Assembly: GCF_014197035.1 (NCBI RefSeq)
Contig: NZ_JACIEU010000034.1
Span: 1 to 38,566 of the forward strand
DNA from: Sphingobium scionense
GTDB taxonomy: Bacteria > Pseudomonadota > Alphaproteobacteria > Sphingomonadales > Sphingomonadaceae
DNA: 38,566 nucleotides
Reading direction: 5' to 3'
Part shown: positions 31,765 through 38,566 of the stretch, piece after piece
Numbering within the stretch: position 1 is the first letter of the stretch
Layout: every line of letters starts with the position of its first letter
Position numbers and translations under genes: made by a program
Notes under the pieces: generated by a model
The model's input: the letters and a program-made list of their open reading frames with translations, nothing else
Database searches by the model: none
Told to the model about the DNA's origin: nothing

Positions 31765-32601
31765 ATGAACAGGCGCAAGACCCTGACAACCATGGCCATG
31801 TCCTGCCTGCTGGCAGCCGGCAGCATAGCGCCTGCCCGCGCGCCCTATCCCGCCGATCCGCTGCACTCGCCAATGTGGACCGCCCATGCGCAGACCATCT
31901 TCGGCGACGATCCGGTCCGCTTCGATCCGCGCGTGAAGGTCAGCTATCCCGAAATCGCGGAAAATCAGCGCAGCTTCCCGGTCGCGCTCGACGCGCGCGG
32001 CCTCGGTCCGGACCTCGGCTCCGTCAGGCGCATGCTGATCCTGGCCGATCTCAATCCCATCCCGATCGCCATCGATTATCGTCCCGACGGCGCCGAACCT
32101 TATGTCGCCACCCGCATCAAGCTCGACCAGCGCACCCCGGTGCGCGGCGCGGTGCAACTGGCCGACGGCCAATGGCTCGTCAGCGGCGGCTGGGTCGATG
32201 CGGCGGGCGGCGGCTGTTCCGCCCCGCCGGTCAGCCGGGTGAAGGGCGACTGGGCACAGCATCTGGGCGAAATGCGGGGCGAAGCCTGGCCGATCGCCGA
32301 CGGCGCCAGCCGGCTGCGCGTCACCTTCCGCCATCCGATGGACACCGGCTTCGTCGCCAATATCCCGACCTATCATATCGAACAGATGCGCGTGACCGGC
32401 CCTGACGGCCGGCTGCTCGGTCAGATGGAGATATGGGCCGCCGTCGCCGAAGACCCCGCCATCACGCTGATGCCCCGCGCCCATCCCGGCGACACGCTCT
32501 CCATCGCCGCGCGCGACACCAATGGCCGCGCCTATCTCGCCAAGGTGACGGTCGCCCGCCAGTCGCCCCTGCCCGCTGCCACCGGCGCGACCGGCCGATG
32601 A
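31765..32601 (+). CDS. quinoprotein dehydrogenase-associated SoxYZ-like carrier
   Basis: A 278-aa exported protein. Signal peptide residues 1-26 (RRKTLTTMAMSCLLAAGSIAPARA). The N-terminal domain is SoxY-like and carries the swinging-arm cysteine C151 in AAGGGCSAPP. The C-terminal part (RVTFRHPMDTGFVANIPTYHIEQM) is SoxZ-like. So it is a natural SoxY-SoxZ fusion of the kind found next to PQQ-dependent dehydrogenases (TIGR04557 from memory). In sulfur oxidation SoxYZ holds intermediates covalently on this cysteine; here no other sox genes are present. GGGAGAAGAGG precedes the ATG. Coupled by ATGA overlap to the zinc metallohydrolase. Confidence 0.92.
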   Translation: MNRRKTLTTMAMSCLLAAGSIAPARAPYPADPLHSPMWTAHAQTIFGDDPVRFDPRVKVSYPEIAENQRSFPVALDARGLGPDLGSVRRMLILADLNPIPIAIDYRPDGAEPYVATRIKLDQRTPVRGAVQLADGQWLVSGGWVDAAGGGCSAPPVSRVKGDWAQHLGEMRGEAWPIADGASRLRVTFRHPMDTGFVANIPTYHIEQMRVTGPDGRLLGQMEIWAAVAEDPAITLMPRAHPGDTLSIAARDTNGRAYLAKVTVARQSPLPAATGATGR

Positions 32602-33551
32602 TGCTCAACCGCCGACAGGCGCTGGCCGGCATGACCGGCGCCCTCCCCCTGCTGACCGGCGCCGCAACCGACGATTATCGCATCGATCCGCAACCGGTCG
32701 CCGATGGGCTGTGGATGATCCACGGCGCCGACGAACCGATGCTCTTCGCCAATGGCGGCGCGATCGCCAATATCGCGATCATCGCCACCCCGGCCGGCAC
32801 GCTGCTGGTCGATGCCGGCCCCTCGATCCGCTACGGCCACATGCTCAGGAAAGTGGCGGAGACACTGACCGGCCAGCCGGTCGTGCGGGTCTATGTCACC
32901 CATCTCCATCCCGACCATGGCATGGGCATCGCCGCCTTCGATCCCACCATCGTCGCCGCCCTGCCCGGCACCATCGCCGACATGGAACGGGACGGACGCG
33001 GCTTTTCCGATGCGCTCTATCGCCTGCTGGGCGACTGGATGCGCGGCACCGACCTTGCCCTGCCGGGCCGGCGGATCGACCAGCCGGCGGAGGATTTCGG
33101 CGGCCGCCGCCTCCAACTGCTGCCGCTCGCCGGCCACAGCAATGCCGATCTCGCCTTATTGGACGAACGCACCGGCACGCTGATCGCCGGCGACCTGCTC
33201 TTCCTCGACCGCGCACCCAGCACCCCGACCGCAAACCTCACCCGCTGGCGCGAGAGCCTGGATGCGCTTGCCAGATTGTCGCACAAGGCGGCGATCCCCG
33301 GCCATGGCCCGTTCGATCCCGGCGGCACCCGCGCCATCGCCCAGACCCGCGACTGGCTCGACTGGCTCGATGCGACGCTGCGCACCGCCGTGCAGTCCGG
33401 CCTCGACATGGTGGAGGCCGGCACCCTCCCCATCCCCGACCGCTTCGCCACCATGGCCGCCGCCCGCTACGAACTGCAACGCAGCGTCTCGCATCTCTAT
33501 CCCGCGCTGGAGGCCGAACTTCTACCCAGGGTGGACCTGCCGGAGGGGTAA
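32598..33551 (+). CDS. quinoprotein relay system zinc metallohydrolase (MBL fold)
   Basis: A 317-aa metallo-beta-lactamase-fold protein. The N-terminus NRRQALAGMTGALPLLTGAA looks like a twin-arginine type signal. Zinc ligands: H102, H104, D106 and H107 in THLHPDHG, H180 in LAGHSNAD, D199 in IAGDLLF, H236 in IPGHGPFD. So the di-zinc site is complete. It resembles SoxH-like hydrolases named for quinoprotein relay systems (TIGR04558/04559 type, from memory). Its gene overlaps the SoxYZ-like carrier stop by four bases, so it probably acts on whatever is bound to the carrier cysteine, for example thioester or thiol hydrolysis. That activity is inferred. Confidence 0.9.
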   Translation: MMLNRRQALAGMTGALPLLTGAATDDYRIDPQPVADGLWMIHGADEPMLFANGGAIANIAIIATPAGTLLVDAGPSIRYGHMLRKVAETLTGQPVVRVYVTHLHPDHGMGIAAFDPTIVAALPGTIADMERDGRGFSDALYRLLGDWMRGTDLALPGRRIDQPAEDFGGRRLQLLPLAGHSNADLALLDERTGTLIAGDLLFLDRAPSTPTANLTRWRESLDALARLSHKAAIPGHGPFDPGGTRAIAQTRDWLDWLDATLRTAVQSGLDMVEAGTLPIPDRFATMAAARYELQRSVSHLYPALEAELLPRVDLPEG

Positions 33552-33580
33552 AAAGTCGAATTGGATGGGTTTCCGTCACG

Positions 33581-33646
33581 CCCCTCCCGCAAGCGGAGGG
33601 GCAGCGAGACTTGCGCGCGCAGCGCATTAGTCACAGCGGGGTAGGC
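33581..33646 (+). repeat. dispersed intergenic repeat, copy 2
   Basis: Same block as 6-72 in opposite orientation: hairpin CCCCTCC...GGAGGGG, then GCAGCGAGACTT, a GCGCGCAGCGC core, TTAGTC and CAGCGGGGT. The stem here contains an extra C on one side. It begins 30 bases beyond the stop codon of the metallohydrolase gene, a position comparable to copy 1 after the YdeI-like gene. Confidence 0.7.
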
Positions 33647-33878
33647 AACCGCCCGTCCCGCTGTCCTACACGCTGCTTTTCTGATCAATCCTCTACGATG
33701 CGACAGCGACTTAGCCTGCCAGCCCACCCGACGCGTGCCGCACGCTTTTGTGGCGCGCGGCTGTCGCGTCACGATGGCGCGACAAGGGCAAGGGCGACGC
33801 GCTTCTATGCCCCTCCCCCCATTACCCCCGGCGCGGCACAGGCGCGTTACCGACGCGTCGCAGGTGCGCGACAGGCGC

Positions 33879-33900
33879 AAACGGCCCCAATAGGCCGTTT
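33879..33900 (-). terminator. hairpin downstream of the TonB receptor gene
   Basis: AAACGGCC (33879-33886) and GGCCGTTT (33893-33900), perfect 8-bp stem with a 6-base loop. On the minus strand it ends GGCCGTTTGCG, a short T-run. It lies 51 bases past the receptor stop and could also serve plus-strand transcription. Confidence 0.6.
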
Positions 33901-33923
33901 ACACTGTGAACTTCGGCAGGCGC

Positions 33924-33941
33924 GCGCCCGATTGCGGGCGC
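33924..33941 (-). terminator. GC-rich hairpin next to the TonB receptor stop
   Basis: GCGCCCG (33924-33930) and CGGGCGC (33935-33941) form a 7-bp stem with a 4-base loop, starting ten bases past the receptor stop. There is no T-tract; probably part of the same transcript end as the hairpin at 33879-33900. Confidence 0.4.
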
Positions 33942-33950
33942 CGCCATGCT

Positions 33951-36284
33951 TCAGAATTTCGCCTTCACCCCGGCATACCAGCGGCGCGGCGCCCCCGCGC
34001 CATACGCCCTCGGATCGCTCGCCCCCGGCGCCTCGTCCAGTTCGATCTCGTCCACCGCGGTAAAGGTGCCGAAGGTCGCATAATGGCGGTCGAACAGGTT
34101 GCGCACTTCGCCGAACAGGGTGACGCCGGGGAGGATGTCGATGCCGGCGCGGATATTGGCGATCAGATAGCCGGGCACCTTGGCATTCCGGTTGGCCTCG
34201 TCGCCGACCAGATATTGGCCGGACCGGGCGATCAGGTCGCCGCCTACCGACCAGCCGCGCTTGCCGCCCAGCTTCCCGGCATAGTCCAGACTCAGCGTGG
34301 CACTGTGGCGCGGGATGCCGGGCAGGCGATCGCCCTTGCTAACGTCGATCGTGCCGTCGTCATTGGCTTCCGGGTTGGCCGGGCTGCTCAGTATCAGCGC
34401 GCTGCGATAGGTGGCATCGGTAAAGGCATAGCTGAGGCCGGCGGTAAAACCGCCCCGCGCCGCCTTGACCGACGCCTCGACACCCTGGCGCCGGGTCTTG
34501 CCGATATTCTGGAAATAGGCCCGGCCGCGAATGTCCGACGCAATATATTGGATGTCGTCATGATTGCCGGTGCGATAGGCGGAAACCAGCCAGTCGGCGG
34601 TCCAGCCACCGACGACGAAGCGGCCCGAACCGCCCGCCTCCCAGCTTTTCGCCACCACCTGCTTGAGCGGCGGATCGGCGATGAAGAAATTGGTGAGGCT
34701 GCACGGCGCATTCTCGTCGGCGCAGGACAGTTCGGCCGGGGTCGGCGCGCGGTTGGTCTCGGCATAGCCAGCCCGCAGCGACAGTCCGTCCGAAACCCGA
34801 TAATCCAGTTCCGCGCCGGGATTGAGCCGCTGGAAATTGTGCCGCCCGTTCAGCGCCGTGCCGATCTGGTCGACCAATTCGATCCGCGCATGGTTCCAGC
34901 GCAGCCCCAGTTCCGCCGTCAGCCCCGGCGCCAGCGGCAACCGGTCCTGCACGAAGACGCCCCAATAATCGGTGTGCGCGACCAGTCCGACCGGCGCGAT
35001 CGCACCATCCGGCTGGACGATGATCGACCCCAGCCCCTCGACGCTGCGCTCGTCCGTCATCGCCCCCAGTTCGGTCGATGTGTCGAACCGGGTGCGGCTC
35101 GTGTCGTAGCTCAGGCCGATCGCAAAATGATTGGTCCCGCCCATCAACGCGCGATCGTCGATCAGTTGCACCAGCACGCCGATCGCATCGGTCCGCGTCC
35201 GCCCCCGGTTGAGCACGCCATAGCCCTCGCCGCCCAGGGTGTCGGCAATGGCATTCCCGTTCGCGTCGGTCAGGACGCTCTGCGTCTCGTCCCCATCATC
35301 ATCGCCGCCGACCGTCTCCAGGCAGAGCAGCCCGGCGTCATCCTCCTCCTCGCACCCCTCGATATCGGCGGCATCGCCATTGACGGTATGCAGGGTCAGT
35401 CGCTGGGCATAGAGCGTTCCCTCGATCCGGGTCGTGTCGGACAGAGCGACCCAGGGGTGCAGGCTGATCCGGCCATAGCTGCTGCGGCTATTGTCGGGCC
35501 AGGTGAAGACGGCGCGCCGGTCCGCCGCCAGCAGCTCGACCGGCGACACGCCATTCCCGGTCAGGTCGGTCTTTGCGCCGACCAGCTTCATGTGCAGCCC
35601 GCCCTTCTCGGTATCGAAGCCAAGATCGGCATAGCCATTATAGAGATGCGACGGGCTATGATCGCGCCAGCCATCGTCACGGCTATACTGGAACGCGCCG
35701 AACACACTGAAATTGCCGCGCGCAAAGCCGCCGGCGATGCTCGCCTCGGCATAGCCGAAACGACCGCCGGTCATGCTCGCCTCCAGCCCCGGATCGCTGC
35801 GCCCGTCCTTCGTCTCCATCAGGATCGCCCCGCCCAGCGCGTTGAGGCCATAGACCGGGCTGGCATCAAGCAGGCTCAGCTTGCGGATTCCCGCCTCGGG
35901 GATCAGGTCGAACTGGACGGTATCGCCGAACGGCTGGTTGAAACGGGCGCCATCCATATAGACGGCCAGCCCCTGCGCCTGTCCTTGCAGCGGCGAGGCA
36001 ACGAAGCCGCGATAGAGAAGATTGGGTTGCCAGGGGTTATTCTGCGCGTCCTGCAGCGTGATGCCGGCCATATTGCGGGTCAGCGCGCCCAGCAGGTCGG
36101 GCGTGCCGCCGATGCCGATATCCCGGCCGGAAACGGACAGCGCATCATCGACATCGATCGCCCCGCCCGGCGCCGTCACGATGATCGTCTGCGCCGGACC
36201 AGCCTCTAGTTCCTCGGCCTGCGCCAATACCGGCATCAGCGCCACGCCCGCCAGACCCGCGCAAAGCCAGCCCCTGCCCCGCAT
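33951..36284 (-). CDS. TonB-dependent receptor
   Basis: A 777-aa outer-membrane receptor. Signal peptide 1-22 (ending VLAQA), a probable TonB box in AQTIIVTAPG, a plug domain (about 40-160, with GGTPDLLGALTRNMAGITLQDA and PVYGLNALGGAILMETKDG), then a 22-strand-type barrel with NLFDRHYATFG near the end and C-terminal aromatic KAKF. Residues 304-353 form an unusually acidic putative extracellular loop bracketed by C311 and C321, with a partial EF-hand-like DANGNAIAD (340-348). Given the quinoprotein neighbours and the shared GACCMAAGGT promoter box, it may import PQQ, a metal chelate or another cofactor, but the ligand is unknown. Length is normal for the family. Confidence 0.92.
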   Translation of the reverse strand: MRGRGWLCAGLAGVALMPVLAQAEELEAGPAQTIIVTAPGGAIDVDDALSVSGRDIGIGGTPDLLGALTRNMAGITLQDAQNNPWQPNLLYRGFVASPLQGQAQGLAVYMDGARFNQPFGDTVQFDLIPEAGIRKLSLLDASPVYGLNALGGAILMETKDGRSDPGLEASMTGGRFGYAEASIAGGFARGNFSVFGAFQYSRDDGWRDHSPSHLYNGYADLGFDTEKGGLHMKLVGAKTDLTGNGVSPVELLAADRRAVFTWPDNSRSSYGRISLHPWVALSDTTRIEGTLYAQRLTLHTVNGDAADIEGCEEEDDAGLLCLETVGGDDDGDETQSVLTDANGNAIADTLGGEGYGVLNRGRTRTDAIGVLVQLIDDRALMGGTNHFAIGLSYDTSRTRFDTSTELGAMTDERSVEGLGSIIVQPDGAIAPVGLVAHTDYWGVFVQDRLPLAPGLTAELGLRWNHARIELVDQIGTALNGRHNFQRLNPGAELDYRVSDGLSLRAGYAETNRAPTPAELSCADENAPCSLTNFFIADPPLKQVVAKSWEAGGSGRFVVGGWTADWLVSAYRTGNHDDIQYIASDIRGRAYFQNIGKTRRQGVEASVKAARGGFTAGLSYAFTDATYRSALILSSPANPEANDDGTIDVSKGDRLPGIPRHSATLSLDYAGKLGGKRGWSVGGDLIARSGQYLVGDEANRNAKVPGYLIANIRAGIDILPGVTLFGEVRNLFDRHYATFGTFTAVDEIELDEAPGASDPRAYGAGAPRRWYAGVKAKF

Positions 36285-36317
36285 ATTCCTCTCCCATCTC
36301 TGTTTATGGAAAGAACG

Positions 36318-36357
36318 CTAGGGAGGGCTGGCCATCGCCTCCATTATACCTTGGGTC
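36318..36357 (-). promoter_or_regulatory. GACCCAAGGT box with CTAG, promoter of the TonB receptor gene
   Basis: On the minus strand GACCCAAGGT (36357-36348), then ATAATGG. CTAG (36321-36318) begins 36 bases after the first base of the box. Box, AATGG and box-to-CTAG spacing match the site upstream of the SoxYZ-like gene, so a common activator is likely. Confidence 0.6.
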
Positions 36358-36368
36358 GCATTTGTCCT

Positions 36369-38327
36369 TCAGGCCGCGACCCCGGCGCGACTGCGCACCA
36401 GGTCCGCGACTACGCTCGGGTCGGCCAGCGTGCTGACATCGCCCAGCGCCTGTGCCGACACCTCCCCCTCGGCGATCTTGCGCAGGATGCGGCGCATGAT
36501 CTTGCCCGATCGTGTCTTGGGCAGGCCGGGCGCGAACTGGATCACGTCCGGCGTGGCGATCGGGCCGATCTCGCTGCGCACCCATTGGGTCAGGGTCCGA
36601 CGCAAATCCTCGCTCGGTTCCTCACCCACATTCAGCGTGACATAGGCATAGATGCCCTGCCCCTTGATGTCGTGCGGCATGCCGACCACTGCCGCCTCCG
36701 CCACGGTTGCGTGCAGGACCAGCGCGCTCTCGACCTCGGCCGTACCCATGCGATGGCCCGACACATTGATGACATCGTCGACCCGGCCGGTGATCCAATA
36801 ATAGCCGTCCGCGTCCCGGCGAGCGCCGTCGCCGGTGGTATATTTGCCGGGAAAAGTGGTGAAATAGGTCTGGAAGAAGCGCTCATGATCGTTCCAGACG
36901 GTGCGCATCTGGCCGGGCCAGGACCGGGCGATCACCAGATTGCCTTCGCTCGCCCCCTCCTGCACCACGCCCTCGCCGTCGACGATCTGCGCCTCGACAC
37001 CGGGCATGGGGAAGGTCGCACTGCCGGGCTTGAGGTCAGTGGCGCCCGGCATCGGCGCGATCATCGCGCCGCCGGTCTCCGTCTGCCACCAGGTGTCGAT
37101 GATCGGGCAACGCCCCTCGCCCGCGACGCCATGATACCAGCGCCAGGCTTCGGGATTGATCGGTTCGCCGACGCTGCCGAGCAATTGAAGCGACGCGCGG
37201 CTGGTCTTCGCGACATGATGGTCGCCCTCCTTCATCAGCGCGCGCAGCACGGTCGGCGCGGTGAAGAGGGTATGGACCTGATGCCGGTCGACCACCTCCC
37301 AGATGCGGCTGGGCGTAGGCCAGCTCGGCAGGCCTTCATACATCAGCGTCGTCGCGCCATTGGCCAGCGGGCCATAGACGATATAGCTATGCCCCGTGAC
37401 CCAGCCGACATCGGCCGCGCACCACCAGACGTCGCCGGGCCGATAATCGAAGCAGAGCGCATGGGTGAGGCTGGCCCAGAGCAGATAGCCGCCGCTCGAA
37501 TGGACCACGCCCTTGGGCTTGCCGGTGGAGCCGGAAGTGTAGAGCAGGAACAGCGGGTCTTCCGCGTTCATCACCTCGGCCGGGCAGTCGGGTGCGACGC
37601 CCGCCATCGCTTCGTCATACCAGCTGTCCCGGCCCGGCTGCATCACCACCGCCCCGCCGGTCGCCCGCACCACCAATACCCGGCGCACGCTGGTGCAATG
37701 GTCGAGCGCCAGCGCCGCATCAACATTGGCCTTGAGCGGCACCCGCTTGCCCCCGCGCCGCCCCTCGTCGGCGGTGATTACGATGCTGGAATCGCAATCG
37801 GTGATGCGGCCTGCCAACGCCTCGGGCGAAAAGCCGCCGAACACGACACTGTGGATCGCGCCAATCCGCGCGCAGGCGAGCAGCGCCACCGCCGCCTCCG
37901 GGATCATCGGCATATAGATGGTGATGCGGTCGCCCCGGCGCGCGCCGGCATCCTTCAGCACATTGGCGAAGCGGCAGACTTCGGCATGGAGTTCGCGATA
38001 GGTCAGGCTGCGGGACGCTTCCGCCGGATCATCGGGTTCCCAGAGGATCGCGGTAACGTCGCCCCGCTCGGCCAGATGCCGGTCGAGACAATTGACCGAC
38101 ACGTTGAGCGTGCCGTCGGCGAACCACTGGATGCCGAAATCCGCTTCGTCGAAGCTGCTGTCCGATGCGCGGGTCGGCGGCGTGATCCAGTCCAGCCGCT
38201 GCGCCTGCTCCAACCAATAGGCATTGCCGTCATCAAGCGAGCGGCGATAATCGGCGGCGCGGGCCGCCTGGTTCATGCGGGCATGGGCCGCCCAGTCGGC
38301 AGGTATCGGAAACAGGTCTTCGGACAT
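36369..38327 (-). CDS. acs: acetyl-CoA synthetase
   Basis: A 652-aa AMP-forming acetate-CoA ligase, the usual length. Seen: the P-loop YTSGSTGKPKGVVHSSGGYL, DVGWVTGHSYIVYGPL, TWWQTETGGAMI, TTGDGARRDADGYYWITGRVDDVINVSGHR, and the C-terminal TRSGKIMRRILRKIA whose lysine is the site controlled by acetylation in this family. The enzyme is cytoplasmic and converts acetate to acetyl-CoA. I chose ATG 38327 (AGGGAG upstream); ATG 38342 overlaps the stop of the preceding receptor as ATGA and is also possible. In this region it would consume acetate formed by periplasmic alcohol oxidation. Confidence 0.95.
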   Translation of the reverse strand: MSEDLFPIPADWAAHARMNQAARAADYRRSLDDGNAYWLEQAQRLDWITPPTRASDSSFDEADFGIQWFADGTLNVSVNCLDRHLAERGDVTAILWEPDDPAEASRSLTYRELHAEVCRFANVLKDAGARRGDRITIYMPMIPEAAVALLACARIGAIHSVVFGGFSPEALAGRITDCDSSIVITADEGRRGGKRVPLKANVDAALALDHCTSVRRVLVVRATGGAVVMQPGRDSWYDEAMAGVAPDCPAEVMNAEDPLFLLYTSGSTGKPKGVVHSSGGYLLWASLTHALCFDYRPGDVWWCAADVGWVTGHSYIVYGPLANGATTLMYEGLPSWPTPSRIWEVVDRHQVHTLFTAPTVLRALMKEGDHHVAKTSRASLQLLGSVGEPINPEAWRWYHGVAGEGRCPIIDTWWQTETGGAMIAPMPGATDLKPGSATFPMPGVEAQIVDGEGVVQEGASEGNLVIARSWPGQMRTVWNDHERFFQTYFTTFPGKYTTGDGARRDADGYYWITGRVDDVINVSGHRMGTAEVESALVLHATVAEAAVVGMPHDIKGQGIYAYVTLNVGEEPSEDLRRTLTQWVRSEIGPIATPDVIQFAPGLPKTRSGKIMRRILRKIAEGEVSAQALGDVSTLADPSVVADLVRSRAGVAA

Positions 38328-38338
38328 GATGGCTCCCT

Positions 38339-38566
38339 TCATTGGCCGAACCGCACGCCGATCCAGAGCGTCCTGGGCGTGCCCAGGTCGATCGATCCAC
38401 CGGCATTGCGGGTGACGACATCCTCGTCGAACAGATTCTCTCCGCGCGCGACCAGGCTGATGCCAGGACCGATCGGCAGCCGGGCGAGGGCGTCCAAGGT
38501 CAGCGCATCGGGCAACACATCGCTCTGCAGATCATCCTCATATTGCCTGGCCGTGTAGCGCAGCGT
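38339..38566 (-). CDS. TonB-dependent receptor, C-terminal fragment (cut by window end)
   Basis: The last 75 codons of a minus-strand gene that continues beyond the window. Translation gives barrel strands with the receptor hallmark ARGENLFDEDVVTRN and ends IDLGTPRTLWIGVRFGQ. These are the usual last two or three strands of TonB-dependent receptors, with the last aromatic followed by GQ. Its stop is 11 bases before the chosen acs start (or overlaps the longer acs frame), so receptor and acs are cotranscribed. The promoter is outside the window. Confidence 0.85.
   Translation of the reverse strand, partial: TLRYTARQYEDDLQSDVLPDALTLDALARLPIGPGISLVARGENLFDEDVVTRNAGGSIDLGTPRTLWIGVRFGQ

Larger units (their letters stand above)
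33552..33950. other. 399-bp intergenic region between convergent genes
   Basis: Between the zinc metallohydrolase gene (plus) and the TonB receptor gene (minus). It holds copy 2 of the dispersed repeat (33581-33646) and two hairpins near the receptor end (33879-33900 and 33924-33941). A stretch at 33765-33795 contains TGTCGCG / CGCGACA inverted arms, and a CGACGCGTCG palindrome lies at 33851-33860. I see no convincing ORF with a start site, no tRNA and no recognised RNA family. Confidence 0.6.

Noticed and set aside
35250..35280. EF-hand in the TonB receptor loop
   Set aside because: DANGNAIAD has Asp/Asn at several ligand positions but lacks the acidic residue at position 12; kept only as a hint of metal binding.
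33906..36209. A 767-codon open frame on the plus strand
   Set aside because: It is antisense to the TonB receptor, Arg/Gln/Ala-rich with no domain; an artefact of high GC at third positions.
36306..38558. A 750-codon open frame on the plus strand
   Set aside because: Antisense to acs, which has all catalytic motifs; the plus-strand product has no recognisable fold.

Overview
The window is GC-rich, densely coding chromosomal DNA that looks like a sphingomonad alphaproteobacterium (Sphingobium/Sphingomonas-like). That is inferred from TonB-dependent receptors, a NepR-like general-stress anti-sigma factor, the GlnE-peroxiredoxin-DUF455 gene string and strongly GC-biased third codon positions. 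No database search was possible. I see no rRNA, tRNA, CRISPR array, insertion sequence or prophage.

Left part (1-12.7 kb). Minus-strand housekeeping genes come first: a YdeI/OmpD-associated protein, DUF2239, exonuclease III, ErpA, an M23 peptidase, and the overlapping set glnE / BCP-type peroxiredoxin / DUF455. Divergent from glnE is a 69-codon ORF that I read as an orphan NepR-like anti-sigma factor. Next come a Pro/Ala-rich membrane-anchored protein, a YpfJ-type zinc peptidase, a patatin + 3-hydroxybutyrate dehydrogenase operon, and an SDR + luciferase-like oxidoreductase operon.

Middle part (12.8-22.8 kb). A TctD/TctE-like two-component pair preceded by a Pho-box-like direct repeat is divergent from an operon of an orphan periplasmic binding protein, an OprP-type porin, a CitMHS transporter and an AbrB-family membrane protein. 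This looks like a self-contained sense-and-import module for a tricarboxylate, metal-citrate or phosphorylated anion. A long intergenic hairpin, TerC, DedA and an aldo/keto reductase follow.

Sigma-54 locus (22.8-30.6 kb). An NtrY-like kinase and an NtrC-type activator are divergent from a textbook -24/-12 promoter. That promoter reads into an undescribed 66-aa secreted Cys-containing peptide, then a HlyD-type adaptor, a MacB/LolD-type ATPase and an FtsX-type permease. Three copies of a TGTYCG-N4-CGRACA dyad, two of them in tandem 21 bp apart, are candidate enhancer sites. This is the best candidate for an undescribed system in the window.

Right part (30.6-38.6 kb). This is a quinoprotein (PQQ)-dehydrogenase accessory region: pseudoazurin, a CXXCW rhodanese-like protein, a SoxYZ-like carrier, a zinc metallohydrolase, a TonB-dependent receptor, acetyl-CoA synthetase and the 3' end of a second receptor. 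A shared GACCMAAGGT box lies upstream of three of the transcription units; two of the boxes have identical spacing to a CTAG. Together with Acs this suggests periplasmic oxidation of ethanol or another short alcohol to acetate and on to acetyl-CoA. The dehydrogenase itself is not in the window. A dispersed approximately 67-bp repeat occurs at both ends of the window (6-72 and 33581-33646, opposite orientations).
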